A stretch of DNA of 64,000 bases from Semisulcospira habei (GCA_036245525.1 BTPG01000005.1:127914120-127978119); one strand, 5' to 3'. Shown: positions 53,001-63,478, counted from the first letter of the stretch. Notes: a model not told the origin generated them from the sequence alone. Program-made: numbers and translations.

Positions 53001-56000
53001 NNNNNNNNNNNNNNNNNNNNNNNNNNNNNNNNNNNNNNNNNNNNNNNNNNNNNNNNNNNNNNNNNNNNNNNNNNNNNNNNNNNNNNNNNNNNNNNNNNNN
53101 NNNNNNNNNNNNNNNNNNNNNNNNNNNNNNNNNNNNNNNNNNNNNNNNNNNNNNNNNNNNNNNNNNNNNNNNNNNNNNNNNNNNNNNNNNNNNNNNNNNN
53201 NNNNNNNNNNNNNNNNNNNNNNNNNNNNNNNNNNNNNNNNNNNNNNNNNNNNNNNNNNNNNNNNNNNNNNNNNNNNNNNNNNNNNNNNNNNNNNNNNNNN
53301 NNNNNNNNNNNNNNNNNNNNNNNNNNNNNNNNNNNNNNNNNNNNNNNNNNNNNNNNNNNNNNNNNNNNNNNNNNNNNNNNNNNNNNNNNNNNNNNNNNNN
53401 NNNNNNNNNNNNNNNNNNNNNNNNNNNNNNNNNNNNNNNNNNNNNNNNNNNNNNNNNNNNNNNNNNNNNNNNNNNNNNNNNNNNNNNNNNNNNNNNNNNN
53501 CCAGCTGTTCCATCTCCTCTGTGGAGATGTCGACTCCTCCCCTGGACGCCAGGGGGCGCCTGGAGGCCAGATCAAAGATGGCGGCGCGCTGGATGTGCTG
53601 GGAACCCAACAGGAACTGCGTCACGAAGTCGTCCCAGACGCGATCGACGTACTCCTCGCGCAGGCTCAAGTTCCCCTCGTCTTGGGCACCACCTGCAGTG
53701 GAGTTTGTAAACTTAGTAATTAAAGCAGTCTGCTTCATGTCGGGCTTTGATTGCCGCAAAAATCGCCGGTGCAAAGTGTTATCAATGTTGTCAGTCTTGC
53801 CTCAGCTAATACTGACTTTTCTACATATCTTTCCTTTCCTCAATCCATGTGGGTAGGTACACGTAACAGTCGTTTGGCCTCTGCCTCTTCAGTGTGCGGT
53901 AACAGAAGAACTCTCCTGCGTACACAGGAAACTGAAGAACAGCAGAAAAGTCTGTCATTTTACGACACTAAAACGATTGTACAGCATTATTATAAGACAT
54001 ACTCAGAACATTTATGTAGGAGATACTGCGAACTATGGGCCATTTACTGCCTGGGCTAGGTCGCTTTAACATTAGTGTAATATAAGTGTCGACACGCTGA
54101 TGCAGCGTACATGCTCTAAATATGTTCACATGATGATAATCATGTTGAAATCCAAACGACCTCCCTCGTATCTATATGCAGCACGTCTGTAAAACGCTAA
54201 TCAGCCTTGCCACCACGAATCCGTAAGCAAGTCACGGTCGAATAAATTAATCCATGCACCCGTGACACAACAGTATAATTGGATCGACCATGATAGTTCA
54301 AGGGTTGTGCAGGAATAGCTTAGCGCCTAAAGGCGCCAAGCTATTCCTGCACCACCCTTGAACTATCATGGTCGATGAGTAATGTAGATCTTTGGGAACT
54401 GTCGCGATGTTCTTCCAAGCCAGTAACTAACTACACAATGACACACTGCACCTTTCTGTTGAGACATCTGCTGCTTTGTCTCCTCTGTCACAGTACTTAT
54501 GGTGGCAGGCTGCTCAGAGATGCCCTCGGCAGTACCGCTGGCAGCGTCCTTCTTGTTTGTGTGGTCGTTGTTCAGGCTCTTTGACTCTAGCTCTGAAGGA
54601 CTTGTGGCTTCGCCGTTTACTGTCTGAAACAAAAAGAGAAATCAGTGGGATAAAATATAAACTGGCAAAGTTCAACCTCTGAGGTGGTGACAAAATTACG
54701 TGTGTTCTAAACTGAACCCATACAGCAGGCCCTGACACACGGACAGGATGTGGATTGACCATATTTCAAGGGTGATGTCAGAATAGAAGGGTCATATCAT
54801 TGCACTGGGAAATGCAGTGTGGTGAATTTTTTTGCGACTGATTTTTTATACATAAACTCGTGATACGATAGTATACAAAACTGGACTCTCGCAAACAGCA
54901 GCAGTAGCTGGCACTTTCTCTACAGCGCAGTTAGACTTGAAAGCAAGGTCCCCTTTCTGGAACTGCCAGTGCCGATGTCCACAGGAGGCATATATCCTCA
55001 TGGCCGGCCCCGCAGCGGGGGGAGGGGGGTCATGAGGATATATGTCTCTTGCAGCCGGGTGGTCTCTGCATTTTCTCGGCAATGGCCTAATGGGCACAAC
55101 TAAACTTTTTGAAGGTTTCAGTTCGCAAAAAGCTTTTACTGTATACATACCCACTTAGACAGTGACCACCCTATTGTCACACCAAATACTTTCTTTCGTC
55201 CGTTTCAAAGCGAAAAGAGGCCCACCGGAATCTTGTAACGGGACACCCTGAAAAGATTGCTTCTGATAGGCGATGGTAGCCGACGTCATAACTATTCATA
55301 TGACCTTAGGTCATTTGCATAATTATAACCAATCAGAGACAAGATGGCGGATGAACCAGCGACTGAAGAAAAAAAAAGTATCAGTCGACTCGCACCGACA
55401 ATGACAGATTCGGAATTGAAGAGAAGAAAGCGGAAAAGAGACAGATACCCCTAAATTGAATCAGTAAGTAATCTACGGTCTTTGTCGATCTTCCTATGGT
55501 TCCGCGAGCGCTAGTGATTTTCAGAATTCATTCGGCATGATCTTCAGTAGAATTTATCTCTTACTGATTTTGCAAGATTTTAAACCTGTTTTATCATATA
55601 GTTACGAGCTAGTTATCAGATTTTATGCTGCAAGGATCTGAAAACTACGGTGTGTCTCAAAATTGCACATCGGCTGGTCGTGACACGTTTTTGTCTGTCT
55701 GTGCGGGCTCTCATTCACTCGATTCACAGAGGTAGTGTTTCTGCTGCGATGGTGCATTTGTCGTTTCCAGTGATACTTTAAGTTACGTACTCAAACCAAG
55801 GGGAATCACAGCGCTGGACAGACAACAGTTAGATCCCCTGCCCCCGCCTATCAGGCACCCAATCGCCAGCCCACAGAGAAATACGCAGGTATAGAATAAG
55901 ACAATCATTTCCATTCCTAATAAGAATGGATCAGGTCTCTTATATAACCCATGTCTTTCTCCGGAACTTAGGAAGTAGGCAGGAGAAACATACATACACA

Positions 56001-59000
56001 AACATGAAGGTGCGCTACTATATGTGGTCGGGTAAATACCCTGATTTCCCACAGTAGATGCACAGAACATTACACAACAATGTAACGATACAAATTTTGC
56101 CTCGAGTTTAACTCATGTATAACTCGAGGCAAAATTTGTATCGTTACATTGTTGTGTAATGTTCTGTGCATCTACTGTGGGAAATCAGGGTATTTACCCG
56201 ACCACATATAGTAGCGCACCTTCATGTTTGTGTATGTATGTTTCTCCTGCCTACTTCCTAAGTTCCGGAGAAAGACATGGGTTATATAAGAGACCTGATC
56301 CATTCTTATTAGGAATGGAAATGATTGTCTTATTCTATACCTGCGTATTTCTCTGTGGGCTGGCGATTGGGTGCCTGATAGGCGGGGGCAGGGGATCTAA
56401 CTGTTGTCTGTCCAGCGCTGTGATTCCCCTTGGTTTGAGTACTGACAATTCTGCCAGCGCTAGCCTCACCTATCTGGTTTGTGAGTATCATGTATAACTC
56501 GAGGCAAAATTTGTATCGTTACATTGTTGTGTAATGTTCTGTGCATCTACTGTGGGAAATCAGGGTATTTACCCGACCACATATAGTAGCGCACCTTCAT
56601 GTTTGTGTATGTATGTTTCTCCTGCCTACTTCCTAAGTTCCGGAGAAAGACATGGGTTATATAAGAGACCTGATCCATTCTTATTAGGAATGTAAATGAT
56701 TGTCTTATTCTATACCTGCGTATTTCTCTGTGGGCTGGCGATTGGGTGCCTGATAGGCGGGGGCAGGGGATCTAACTGTTGTCTGTCCAGCGCTGTGATT
56801 CCCCTTGGTTTGAGTACTGACAATTCTGCCAGCGCTAGCCTCACCTATCTGGTTTGTGAGTTTAAGTTACGTAGACTTCGATGTGTGAGTTGTGAAATTG
56901 ACTGCAGTACAGAAAGTGGGTATAAATACCAATGTTCTGTTTCGTGTTTCCGAGAGATAACGGATCAAATGCCACTGAAACTAGGCACCTTGGACGCTGG
57001 TTCAGTTGCGGCTTTGCGTAGAGAGTCGAACAAAGCACGCCCCCGGCGTGCACTGACGATGCAGCACGGCGATCGTTACTGGTAAATAGGGCTCGGGAAA
57101 TTCCCCGCGTTGCCTAGCAGCGTCTGCGCGTCAGCCGCCATCTTACGAGGATACCATATATCATGAGATAGTAGCGAAATAGTGTTTCAACACCTTTTTC
57201 TTCATTTTTCTTCCTCTTTCGAAAACAAACAAAAACAGATTCTGGTGAGCAGATTCCCACAGTGATGGCAAGACTTGCTGTTATTGCTTATAATACATCA
57301 GGACTTTCCTGACAGTACTACTGAAACAGCGCCCGATTTCCCTATGAGCGTTTAGTTCCGTATCCTCACAAGATGACCGCCACGACTGGCGTGATGACCG
57401 TTCAGCTTCCCGAGCCCTATACTAGCAGGTCAAGCGGAACCCGCATTGTGATTTTGACAGCATAGCGAATATGGAAGGTTTATTCTACATTCTCGTGGAA
57501 AATTACGTCCCGGGGATGCCAGAGAACATCAGTACTTGTATACACTGACATGTGTGTACACCACACCGATGACCTCGTGACCTGCAGTAGTAGTTGCGAT
57601 ACACTGATAGTCGGCCGGGTTCTGCGGCCTTGTGACGTAGGCTCAAACACTAAGCATATTAATTCAATATCTAGGCTGATGCAGACGATAAATCCGCGAC
57701 TCGGGTACGAAAACAATACAGCCTGAAACGATGTCTGAATTCGACATTTGGCATTGTACTTACATCATAAAGCTCTAAGATAGTAGACAAAGGATCCCAT
57801 ACACGTATTGTCAGCAGTATCTGTTCAGTGCAGACAGTTTTCTGACTGTGTTGAGATGCTTGATCCTGGGCAATATAACTTTAAATACATCTGACATTTT
57901 CACTGCACACGGCTTTCACCTTTATAATCCTGATACACAACAAAAGGTTGTAGATCGACAAGAAAAGCTCAAGGGTGGTGCCAAGATAGGTTGGCGCCTC
58001 TAGGCCTCTAAGCGCAAAGCTGTTCCGGAACCATACTTGATCTTGTACGGTCGATCTGCCTCCTGAACTCTAATGTGGTGTTCCCTTGAGAACACCCGTC
58101 CTAAATATGGGATTTCGACCTTGGGACAGTGTGTTAACCCTTCGAACTATGCCGAGATAAAAACTGAACAGGACCCAACTGCAAGAGACATAGATCCTCG
58201 TGAGTCCCAGCAGTAGCGGGGCTCATGAGGGTCTATGTCTCTTGCTGACACCACCCATGTTCATAAGACGGCTGGAGCTCCTTGGTTAAATTAACTCAAG
58301 AGCACTTTGACTATCTGCGAACACTGACAGTGAAGTTGTTAACCCACTGGCTGTCGGTAGTGTGTTTGGTCGAGGTGATTCCTGCAGGAATCACCTTGAC
58401 CAAACACGCTACCGACATTCAAAGTGTTAAACAGCGCCGGAGGTTTATGAAGTTACGTACCCGACACTGATAAGATTAAGACACACCTTATAATATCCAC
58501 TTTTTACCCAGAGACGGATACCGACTATGGGGCCATACACGTGTAGGCAGCTGACGCAAACACGTAATCGTAAAAACTCCAGCGTATCGCACAGCCTGTC
58601 AAATCAAACGCTCCCCGAACTCTGCTGTATATTTTATGAGCATGTGAACCACTGAAAACAAACTGAAACTGCAGCACTATGCGTTCCCATTTTTCAAAAC
58701 TATCTCTACTTTTACGGCTCTGAAAAATGGCTTACATTTTGGAATCGATACCGACTATTGGACTAATTCATTTTTGGCACCAGAGTAGTTTTAGAAACTT
58801 GGTGTATAAAAGGGGCCAATAAAGGACAACGATATGAAAGCAAGGCTGGGGCCAGTCTTTATCAGCAGGAGGAATAGATTCAAATAAACCCTGTACAGTC
58901 GCTGGGGCTGATGTGAATCCACTTCTTTTGCAGACAGAAGGAACGGCTACTACACAAGCGATAGCAATGTTCTATGACACACTAACTTGACGAGCACCGC

Positions 59001-60494
59001 AGTCCAAACACATACACTGATGGATTATCTATGGTCCAAGCTAACGGAGTTATTGTGGTCGGGATTACTGGTAAGCTTCCTCACAAATGAGTAAATTTCT
59101 TGAAAACACGCCTTGTGGGGAAGCCTAAGAAGAACACCTTCTTGCTACATGTATTTTGAAGGCCAGTTACAAAACTGACTGGTCCTGGTAGAGGCAGCGG
59201 TTCTGTCAGGGCAATGTAACCAGTAAACACCCAGTGCGCAAAGGTCATCGGGCCGACGTCGGCCGCCGTGGCCCGCGCACGGCCGTGCGCCGGCGGGCCG
59301 CGCAAACGTCAGCCCGATAGCCTTTGCGCATTGGGCACGAGACATGGCTGATTAGCTGTTCTGATAATCATCTCGAGAGTGTACTGGCTTTAAAAATTCA
59401 TGGCATTGCATACACGAAGTCCTACAAGAACCAGCCTATTCTACCACATGATTTTCATGAAACACTGAGACGCAAGACCTGCACTGAACTCTCTCACAAT
59501 CATATATAAGAGCGGCTCTATGCTCGCAATACACACACCAAGAGACTGATCACTCTGCACTAGACAATTAAACAGTTAGATCCCTTGACCCCCAGAAGGG
59601 ATCTAACTGTTTGTGCAGCGCCAAATGATATCCCTTGGTATGCGTATGTCAGTACCAGCACTTATCTCCCCTTTGATTTGTGACTGTCTCTTGTGTCACG
59701 CCAAAAGCGGTCCTAGATGTTCCTCAACTGGTATACCGAGTAGTAGTATATACACCGTGGGATCAGTTCCGCTCCTGGGACTTGTCTGACAGAAAAGTAG
59801 GGCGAATCCCAAGTGTGGGTTGCCGCCTCAAAACCCCCACTGTGTAAACCACTCCAGTATTTCAAGGAAGAGGTCTGACATTCAGTGACTGACACGACTG
59901 GAAAGTCATGCAAAGAATAAGTCCAGCAAAGAAGAAAACACGCTTTAAAAGGTCAATTACAACATAATGGTGTTGTAATTGTTCTTTTTAAGAGTGTTTC
60001 TTACCTTTTTAAAATCGTCTTTGCATCTTACATATTAGTGGCAGTTATGTTTTTGGTCATCTGGATTTGGAAAGTCGTCAGTAGACTCTAGATTGTAAAT
60101 GATTTCAATCCCTGTATTTCTGCTGTCACATTCACCCATAGCGGGATAATCATCAGTCGTAAAGTTTAAGGGTAGTGCCAGATTAACTTGGCGCCTTCCA
60201 GTGAGGCGTTAAACTAACCTGGCATAACCTTACAACTATCACGGCCGCCGATCTTTCATGTCTCCCACAACTAACATTAGTACACGGTCTTAATGAACAC
60301 CTCCTAAAGTTGCAAAAGGTATTGACATGTGAGTTACTGAGTTACGGTGGACTAGCTACAGTCTGTTTATACTGACCTGTGCTGTGTCGGAAGGTATTGT
60401 GGAGTGTCGAGCCGCCCACTGAGGTGATCTGGGATGATGATATACGGCAGGCCGCGCCGCGTCCAACAACGATGTCATCTCAAGCTGCTCTGTT
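52817..60494 (-). CDS. Profilin-family protein (profilin-4-like) with an N-terminal extension
   Basis: Profilins bind monomeric actin and regulate filament growth; the profilin-4 type is linked to sperm development in vertebrates. The visible exons are 60377-60494, 54452-54623, 53501-53692 (cut by the gap) and 52817-53000 (cut by the gap). They join in frame by phase. The domain begins about [20 protein letters not shown] and continues [16 protein letters not shown] to EEMEQL; after the gap the C-terminus reads [19 protein letters not shown] to GDFFRRKAL, matching the final strand and helix of profilin. From the ATG at 60478 about 100 residues precede the domain, Ser/Thr/Glu-rich and without a known fold. 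The start is not certain, since the frame is open upstream within the exon. The family is fairly sure; the subtype is less so. Confidence 0.78.
53001..53500. other. Assembly gap, exactly 500 N
   Basis: A run of 500 N in the middle of the profilin gene. The round number suggests a placeholder, so the true distance and any intron here are unknown. Confidence 0.98.
53501..53692 (-). CDS. Profilin exon with N-terminal half of the domain (partly in gap)
   Basis: The acceptor CACTGCAG is followed by GTGGTGCCC; with the G left from the previous exon this reads [20 protein letters not shown]. The exon continues to STEEMEQL, where the gap starts. Confidence 0.82.
54282..54376. repeat. Palindrome family 1, copy 11
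   Basis: ATCGACCATGATAGTTCAAG and CTTGAACTATCATGGTCGAT are exactly complementary. The inner arms GTGCAGGAATAGCTT and AAGCTATTCCTGCAC carry a change (CAGG against the usual CCAG) on both sides. It lies 75 bp from the profilin exon at 54452. Confidence 0.92.
54452..54623 (-). CDS. Profilin gene exon encoding the middle of the N-terminal extension
   Basis: 172 bp, acceptor TGTTTCAG, donor GTGCAG, phase 0 in, phase 1 out. 57 residues, [20 protein letters not shown] then a Thr/Glu/Gln-rich stretch ending KQQMSQQK. No known domain; predicted disordered by composition. Confidence 0.68.
54982..55054. repeat. Palindrome family 2, copy b
   Basis: AGGCATATATCCTCATG and CATGAGGATATATGTCTCTT flank a GC-rich centre GGCCGGCCCCGCAGCGGGG. 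The ATATAT on both arms replaces ATAGAT of other copies on both sides. Confidence 0.85.
55790..56860. mobile_element. Array of about 375-bp repeat units in inverted and direct orientation (Penelope-like?), second locus
   Basis: One minus-oriented unit (55790-56108), then a palindromic joint around CTCGAGTTTAACTCATG, then two plus-oriented units starting at 56113 and 56488 (period 375). The same unit builds the array at 33181-34446. The 13-bp duplication TTTAAGTTACGTA flanks it (55777-55789 and 56861-56873). No coding gene for transposition is present. Confidence 0.8.
57089..57417. mobile_element. MITE with TA target duplication, copy 2
   Basis: GGGCTCGGGAAATTCCC to AGCTTCCCGAGCCC, flanked by TA (57087-57088 and 57418-57419). 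Same family as 49702-50013, including GATGGCAAGACTTGCTG in the middle. Confidence 0.88.
57952..58057. repeat. Palindrome family 1, copy 12 (decayed)
   Basis: AAGGGTGGTGCCAAGATAGG and a diverged right arm TTCCGGAACCATACTTGA. Arms no longer pair well, so this is an old copy. Confidence 0.65.
58181..58246. repeat. Palindrome family 2, copy c
   Basis: GCAAGAGACATAGATCCTCG and GAGGGTCTATGTCTCTTGC are complementary apart from a few bases; the centre is TGAGTCCCAGCAGTAGCGGG. Confidence 0.85.
58338..58430. repeat. Fold-back repeat, family 3, best copy
   Basis: GTCGGTAGTGTGTTTGGTCG and its near complement flank GTGATTCCTGCAGGAATCAC. Outer bases TTAACCCACT and AGTGTTAA bound the unit. A half copy lies at about 52075-52140. 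Confidence 0.88.
59230..59335. repeat. GC-rich hairpin
   Basis: Outer arms CCCAGTGCGCAAAGG and CCTTTGCGCATTGGG are nearly complementary; inner CATCGGGC pairs with GCCCGATA; the centre GCGCACGGCCGTGCGC is itself palindromic. GC content is far above the surroundings. Confidence 0.85.
59569..59612. repeat. Small palindrome derived from the 375-bp unit
   Basis: AAACAGTTAGATCCCTT and AAGGGATCTAACTGTTT flank a short loop. The sequence CAGTTAGATCCC and the following GCAGCGCC and CCCTTGGTATGCG match a part of the unit found at 33181-34446 and 55790-56860. Confidence 0.75.
60147..60253. repeat. Palindrome family 1, copy 13 (decayed)
   Basis: TTAAGGGTAGTGCCAGATTA on the left; AACCTGGCATAACCTTA on the right. 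Several unmatched changes. Confidence 0.7.
60377..60494 (-). CDS. Profilin gene first visible exon
   Basis: 118 bp, acceptor TTTCTTTCAAG, donor GTCAGT. Frame: [20 protein letters not shown] and on to IPSDTAQ. The ATG at 60478-60476 is the likely start, as the exon has an acceptor and the bases before could be 5' UTR. Upstream exons to the right cannot be excluded. Confidence 0.62.
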
Positions 60495-60618
60495 CTTGAA
60501 AGAAAAACATAATAAACTGATTTGGTCAGTCAGCCGCTGCATACTATAGTCTTAAACTACAGTGTATATAATAATCCAGTTAACCCAAGGCCAATTTTGG
60601 ACAATCGACTATGAGATG

Positions 60619-60714
60619 AATCAACCATGATAATTCATGGGTAGTGCCAGATTAGCTTGGCGCCTTTGGGCCCAAGCTAATTTGGCACTACCCTTGAATT
60701 GACATGGTCGATCC
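60619..60714. repeat. Palindrome family 1, copy 14
   Basis: GGGTAGTGCCAGATTAGCTT and AAGCTAATTTGGCACTACCC pair with one mismatch; the loop is GGCGCCTTTGGGCCC. Confidence 0.88.
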
Positions 60715-60961
60715 ATCTTCTGCTGCAGTGCGTCGGGGATCAATATTATATTAAAGAAAAATTGTGTCGAATCCCTCTCATACGTATAGTCACATAATTC
60801 AATTATCGCGACAGGCGACTGACGGCAGAGCCACACTCACCAATGAGTTGCAGTACTGGATCCACAGTGATGCTTCAAGCCAGGGTAATGCCTGGTTACC
60901 CTGGATATAATCACGGTGGAGAACCCCTGTATCGAAAGCACGTGTAAAACGCATAATACCT

Positions 60962-61028
60962 GCAAGAGGCATAGATTCTCATGAGCCCCCGCAGGGTGTG
61001 GCGGCCCATGAGAATCTGTGCCTCTTGC
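60962..61028. repeat. Palindrome family 2, copy d
   Basis: GCAAGAGGCATAGATTCTCA and GAGAATCTGTGCCTCTTGC; ATTCTCA on the left is matched by GAGAAT on the right, unlike the ATCCTCA/GAGGAT of copy f. Confidence 0.88.
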
Positions 61029-62025
61029 TGACTTTTGCGGTGTTTGTATGCTAACTGATGCAGAATGCATCGTATGCTTGGCTACCCATCGTGATAATGT
61101 TCGATCCGTCTGCTGCATTTGGTATCCAGGAACTACAAAGGAGAACAACAATGTTGCCGGCACGGGCATTGCTGATCCTCAAAATACGCAACTAACTGTA
61201 TAAAAATTACCTCAACGTACCGTGAAGAGTAGTAAGATCACTGTTGGTTCAGCGTATAGAGCAGAAATATATTTGCGGCTATATTATATACACCAATACT
61301 GACAAAACAGGCCTACTAACTCGTCCGAAATGCCAGTCAATACAGCTTGCACCGGCAACAGCTTTGCGAGGAGGCAACTGACTTACTTTGACCACAGGTG
61401 CGTGGAAATCTAATAGTTATGTGCCCTGTGAGCGTCATGTGGCAAAAGTCAGTGCGAAATGTTTGGTGCAAAGCCTAGATTTTCGTTGTTATACAATGAA
61501 AATCTCTCTTTTCTCAATAATGGACATACTAGCTTTTGTCATAAAAACGGCAGATCATAGTCTCAAAAGTATGCTTCTCAGTACTGACCGGTCAGTGTTC
61601 CGAGCCCGCTTGTGACAGTCAGAGGACGTACATAACTCGGCTCTCTAAATCCTGTGCTTTGAAATTTGTCTGGCAGTTTCATGTTAACCGGGCCATATCC
61701 ACATGTCCAAGACCTAATCCGACACAAGTAAAGTCCCCTGGGAAAATCCGGCACAACGTTGGCAACTCAGTGTTTCACACAAAAAGTGCCGGCAGTCGTG
61801 GCAAGGGGTAGAACTGGTGTGTGGGATTCCTGACCCTGTAGCTATCGGCCGTACACTATTCCAACACTGTATTTAAAGGTTCCAGAACTATGCTATGCGC
61901 ACCGCTAATATTATCGGAATGTCCCGATCAATACGTGCGCACTGCTAATTATCAGATTGTCCCTATCCGAAACACAAGGTTAAGTCTGCCTCTTCTATAG
62001 ACCTACTACATCCGTGTGCACTGAA

Positions 62026-62090
62026 AAGGCATAGATTCTCATGAGCCGGGCCCCTGCAGCAGCAGGGTGCAGGGAGTCATGAGAATTTAT
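62026..62090. repeat. Palindrome family 2, copy e
   Basis: AAGGCATAGATTCTCATGAG and CATGAGAATTTAT; the outer part of the right arm is lost. The centre is CCCCTGCAGCAGCAGGG. Confidence 0.75.
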
Positions 62091-62441
62091 CATACATCTT
62101 TCTACTGGTAACTCGGCCTCTATTTACTTACATCTCTGCTCACCCAAGTGAAAGAAGTTGTCGGAATTTAGCTGGTTACTGTGAATTGTGTCGTCTGCTG
62201 GTGCAAATACTCAGGACGGGAGACAATTAGACTGAAATCTTTTTGGTGGAGTGAAGGTTCTTGTTATCCTGAAACAACACGACAACGTCGACTGAAGACA
62301 AGCCGTTGATTACTAGTGGGATGGCCGCCCTCACAACCTCCTTCACTGCCAGTGCCACACGCAGATTTTGTTCCTATAAAACATTTGTTCATTCAGAGTC
62401 CCAGCCGTCCACAGACCATGTCAGTATACACAGTGGGGTCC

Positions 62442-62509
62442 AGCAAGAGGCATAGATCCTCATGAGCCCCCGCAACTGCGGGGGCTCATGAGGATCTATG
62501 TCTCTTGCA
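62442..62509. repeat. Palindrome family 2, copy f (best copy)
   Basis: GCAAGAGGCATAGATCCTCA, then TGAGCCCCCGC, loop AACT, then GCGGGGGCTCATGAGGATCT and ATGTCTCTTGC. The arms are complementary apart from one position. Confidence 0.92.
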
Positions 62510-62989
62510 CTTGGATCCTGTTCACTTTTTCCTCGGCAGTGAAGGGATTACATCTAAGTAACCTAACAAGTCATTAGCCAGAATAATTCACGCCAGGAAG
62601 TGCCGGGATCAGCGATTTGCTCGTCGAACGCCTGTGGGTCAAATGGCCATGTTTGTGCACGTCAGTCGGTTCAAATCCACAATAGGAAATGAAAAACAAA
62701 CTAACCTGAAAGACCAGATTGCAAACAGCGAAGATGTTAACACGGCACAAGTTGTGCAAGCAACAACGACTGAAGTAACCATACAGGCTTCTCTGCCGGC
62801 ATTTACAATTTTCACTGTGCACTTCGTCGATTCAATACACACTGTGCATGTCAGTTTTCTATGCCGAAAACCAGTCATATAGCTCGGCATATAAGGTACG
62901 AATAATCAAAGAGTTTAATAAACACTAAAAGCAAACCAGGTAACGCAACAATCCAGGATAATGATATTAGTACACACATACCTTTACGT

Positions 62990-62999
<10 letters not shown>

Positions 63000-63025
<26 letters not shown>
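63000..63025 (+). repeat. Poly(A) run
   Basis: About 27 A in a row. No element could be tied to it. Confidence 0.85.
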
Positions 63026-63029
<4 letters not shown>

Positions 63030-63283
63030 TCTTCGTTAAATTTTTTTTTAAAATCTCAATTCAAATCGTACGCACGTCTCTTCTGTCAGTTCAATTGATT
63101 CTATGGGGGACCAGTTGACAAGGAAGTGCAGGTACTGTGTATGATCAATGCTCAATAAAGGTTTAATGTAAATGGTGTAACCATGCAGTTATTATACAGT
63201 TATAATACACGTGTATTTTGCTCTCATGAAAAAAAAAATGAATGCGTTTTACACTTTAACTTCTGGCGCCAACCGTTCGTGGT

Positions 63284-63387
63284 GGATTGACCGCGATAGC
63301 CGAAGGGTAGTGCCTGATTAGCTTGGCGCCTTGCCGCAAACGCCACGCTAAGCAGGCACTACCCTTGTTCTATCGCGGCCGATCCAT
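63284..63387. repeat. Palindrome family 1, copy 15
   Basis: Outer arms GACCGCGATAG and CTATCGCGGCC: the usual CATG is CGCG on both sides. Inner arms GTGCCTGATTAGC and GCTAAGCAGGCAC: CCTG/CAGG where others have CCAG/CTGG. Confidence 0.88.
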
Positions 63388-63478
63388 CTGTCTCCTGCGA
63401 CCTGCATGTAGAGTCTAGTATACGATTCCGGCTGAACAAAATATTTCCCCTTTAAAAATAACCCTGAAAGGAACAAGT

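Larger units (their letters stand above)
57418..60376. other. Profilin intron 1, part left of exon 1
   Basis: It holds palindrome copies 12 and 13, family 2 copy c, family 3 (58338-58430), a GC-rich hairpin (59230-59335) and a relic of the 375-bp unit (59569-59612). No other exon could be supported. Confidence 0.55.

Noticed and set aside
33181..56860. Hammerhead ribozyme in the 375-bp unit
   Set aside because: Neither strand of the unit shows CTGANGA followed by GAAA at suitable spacing.
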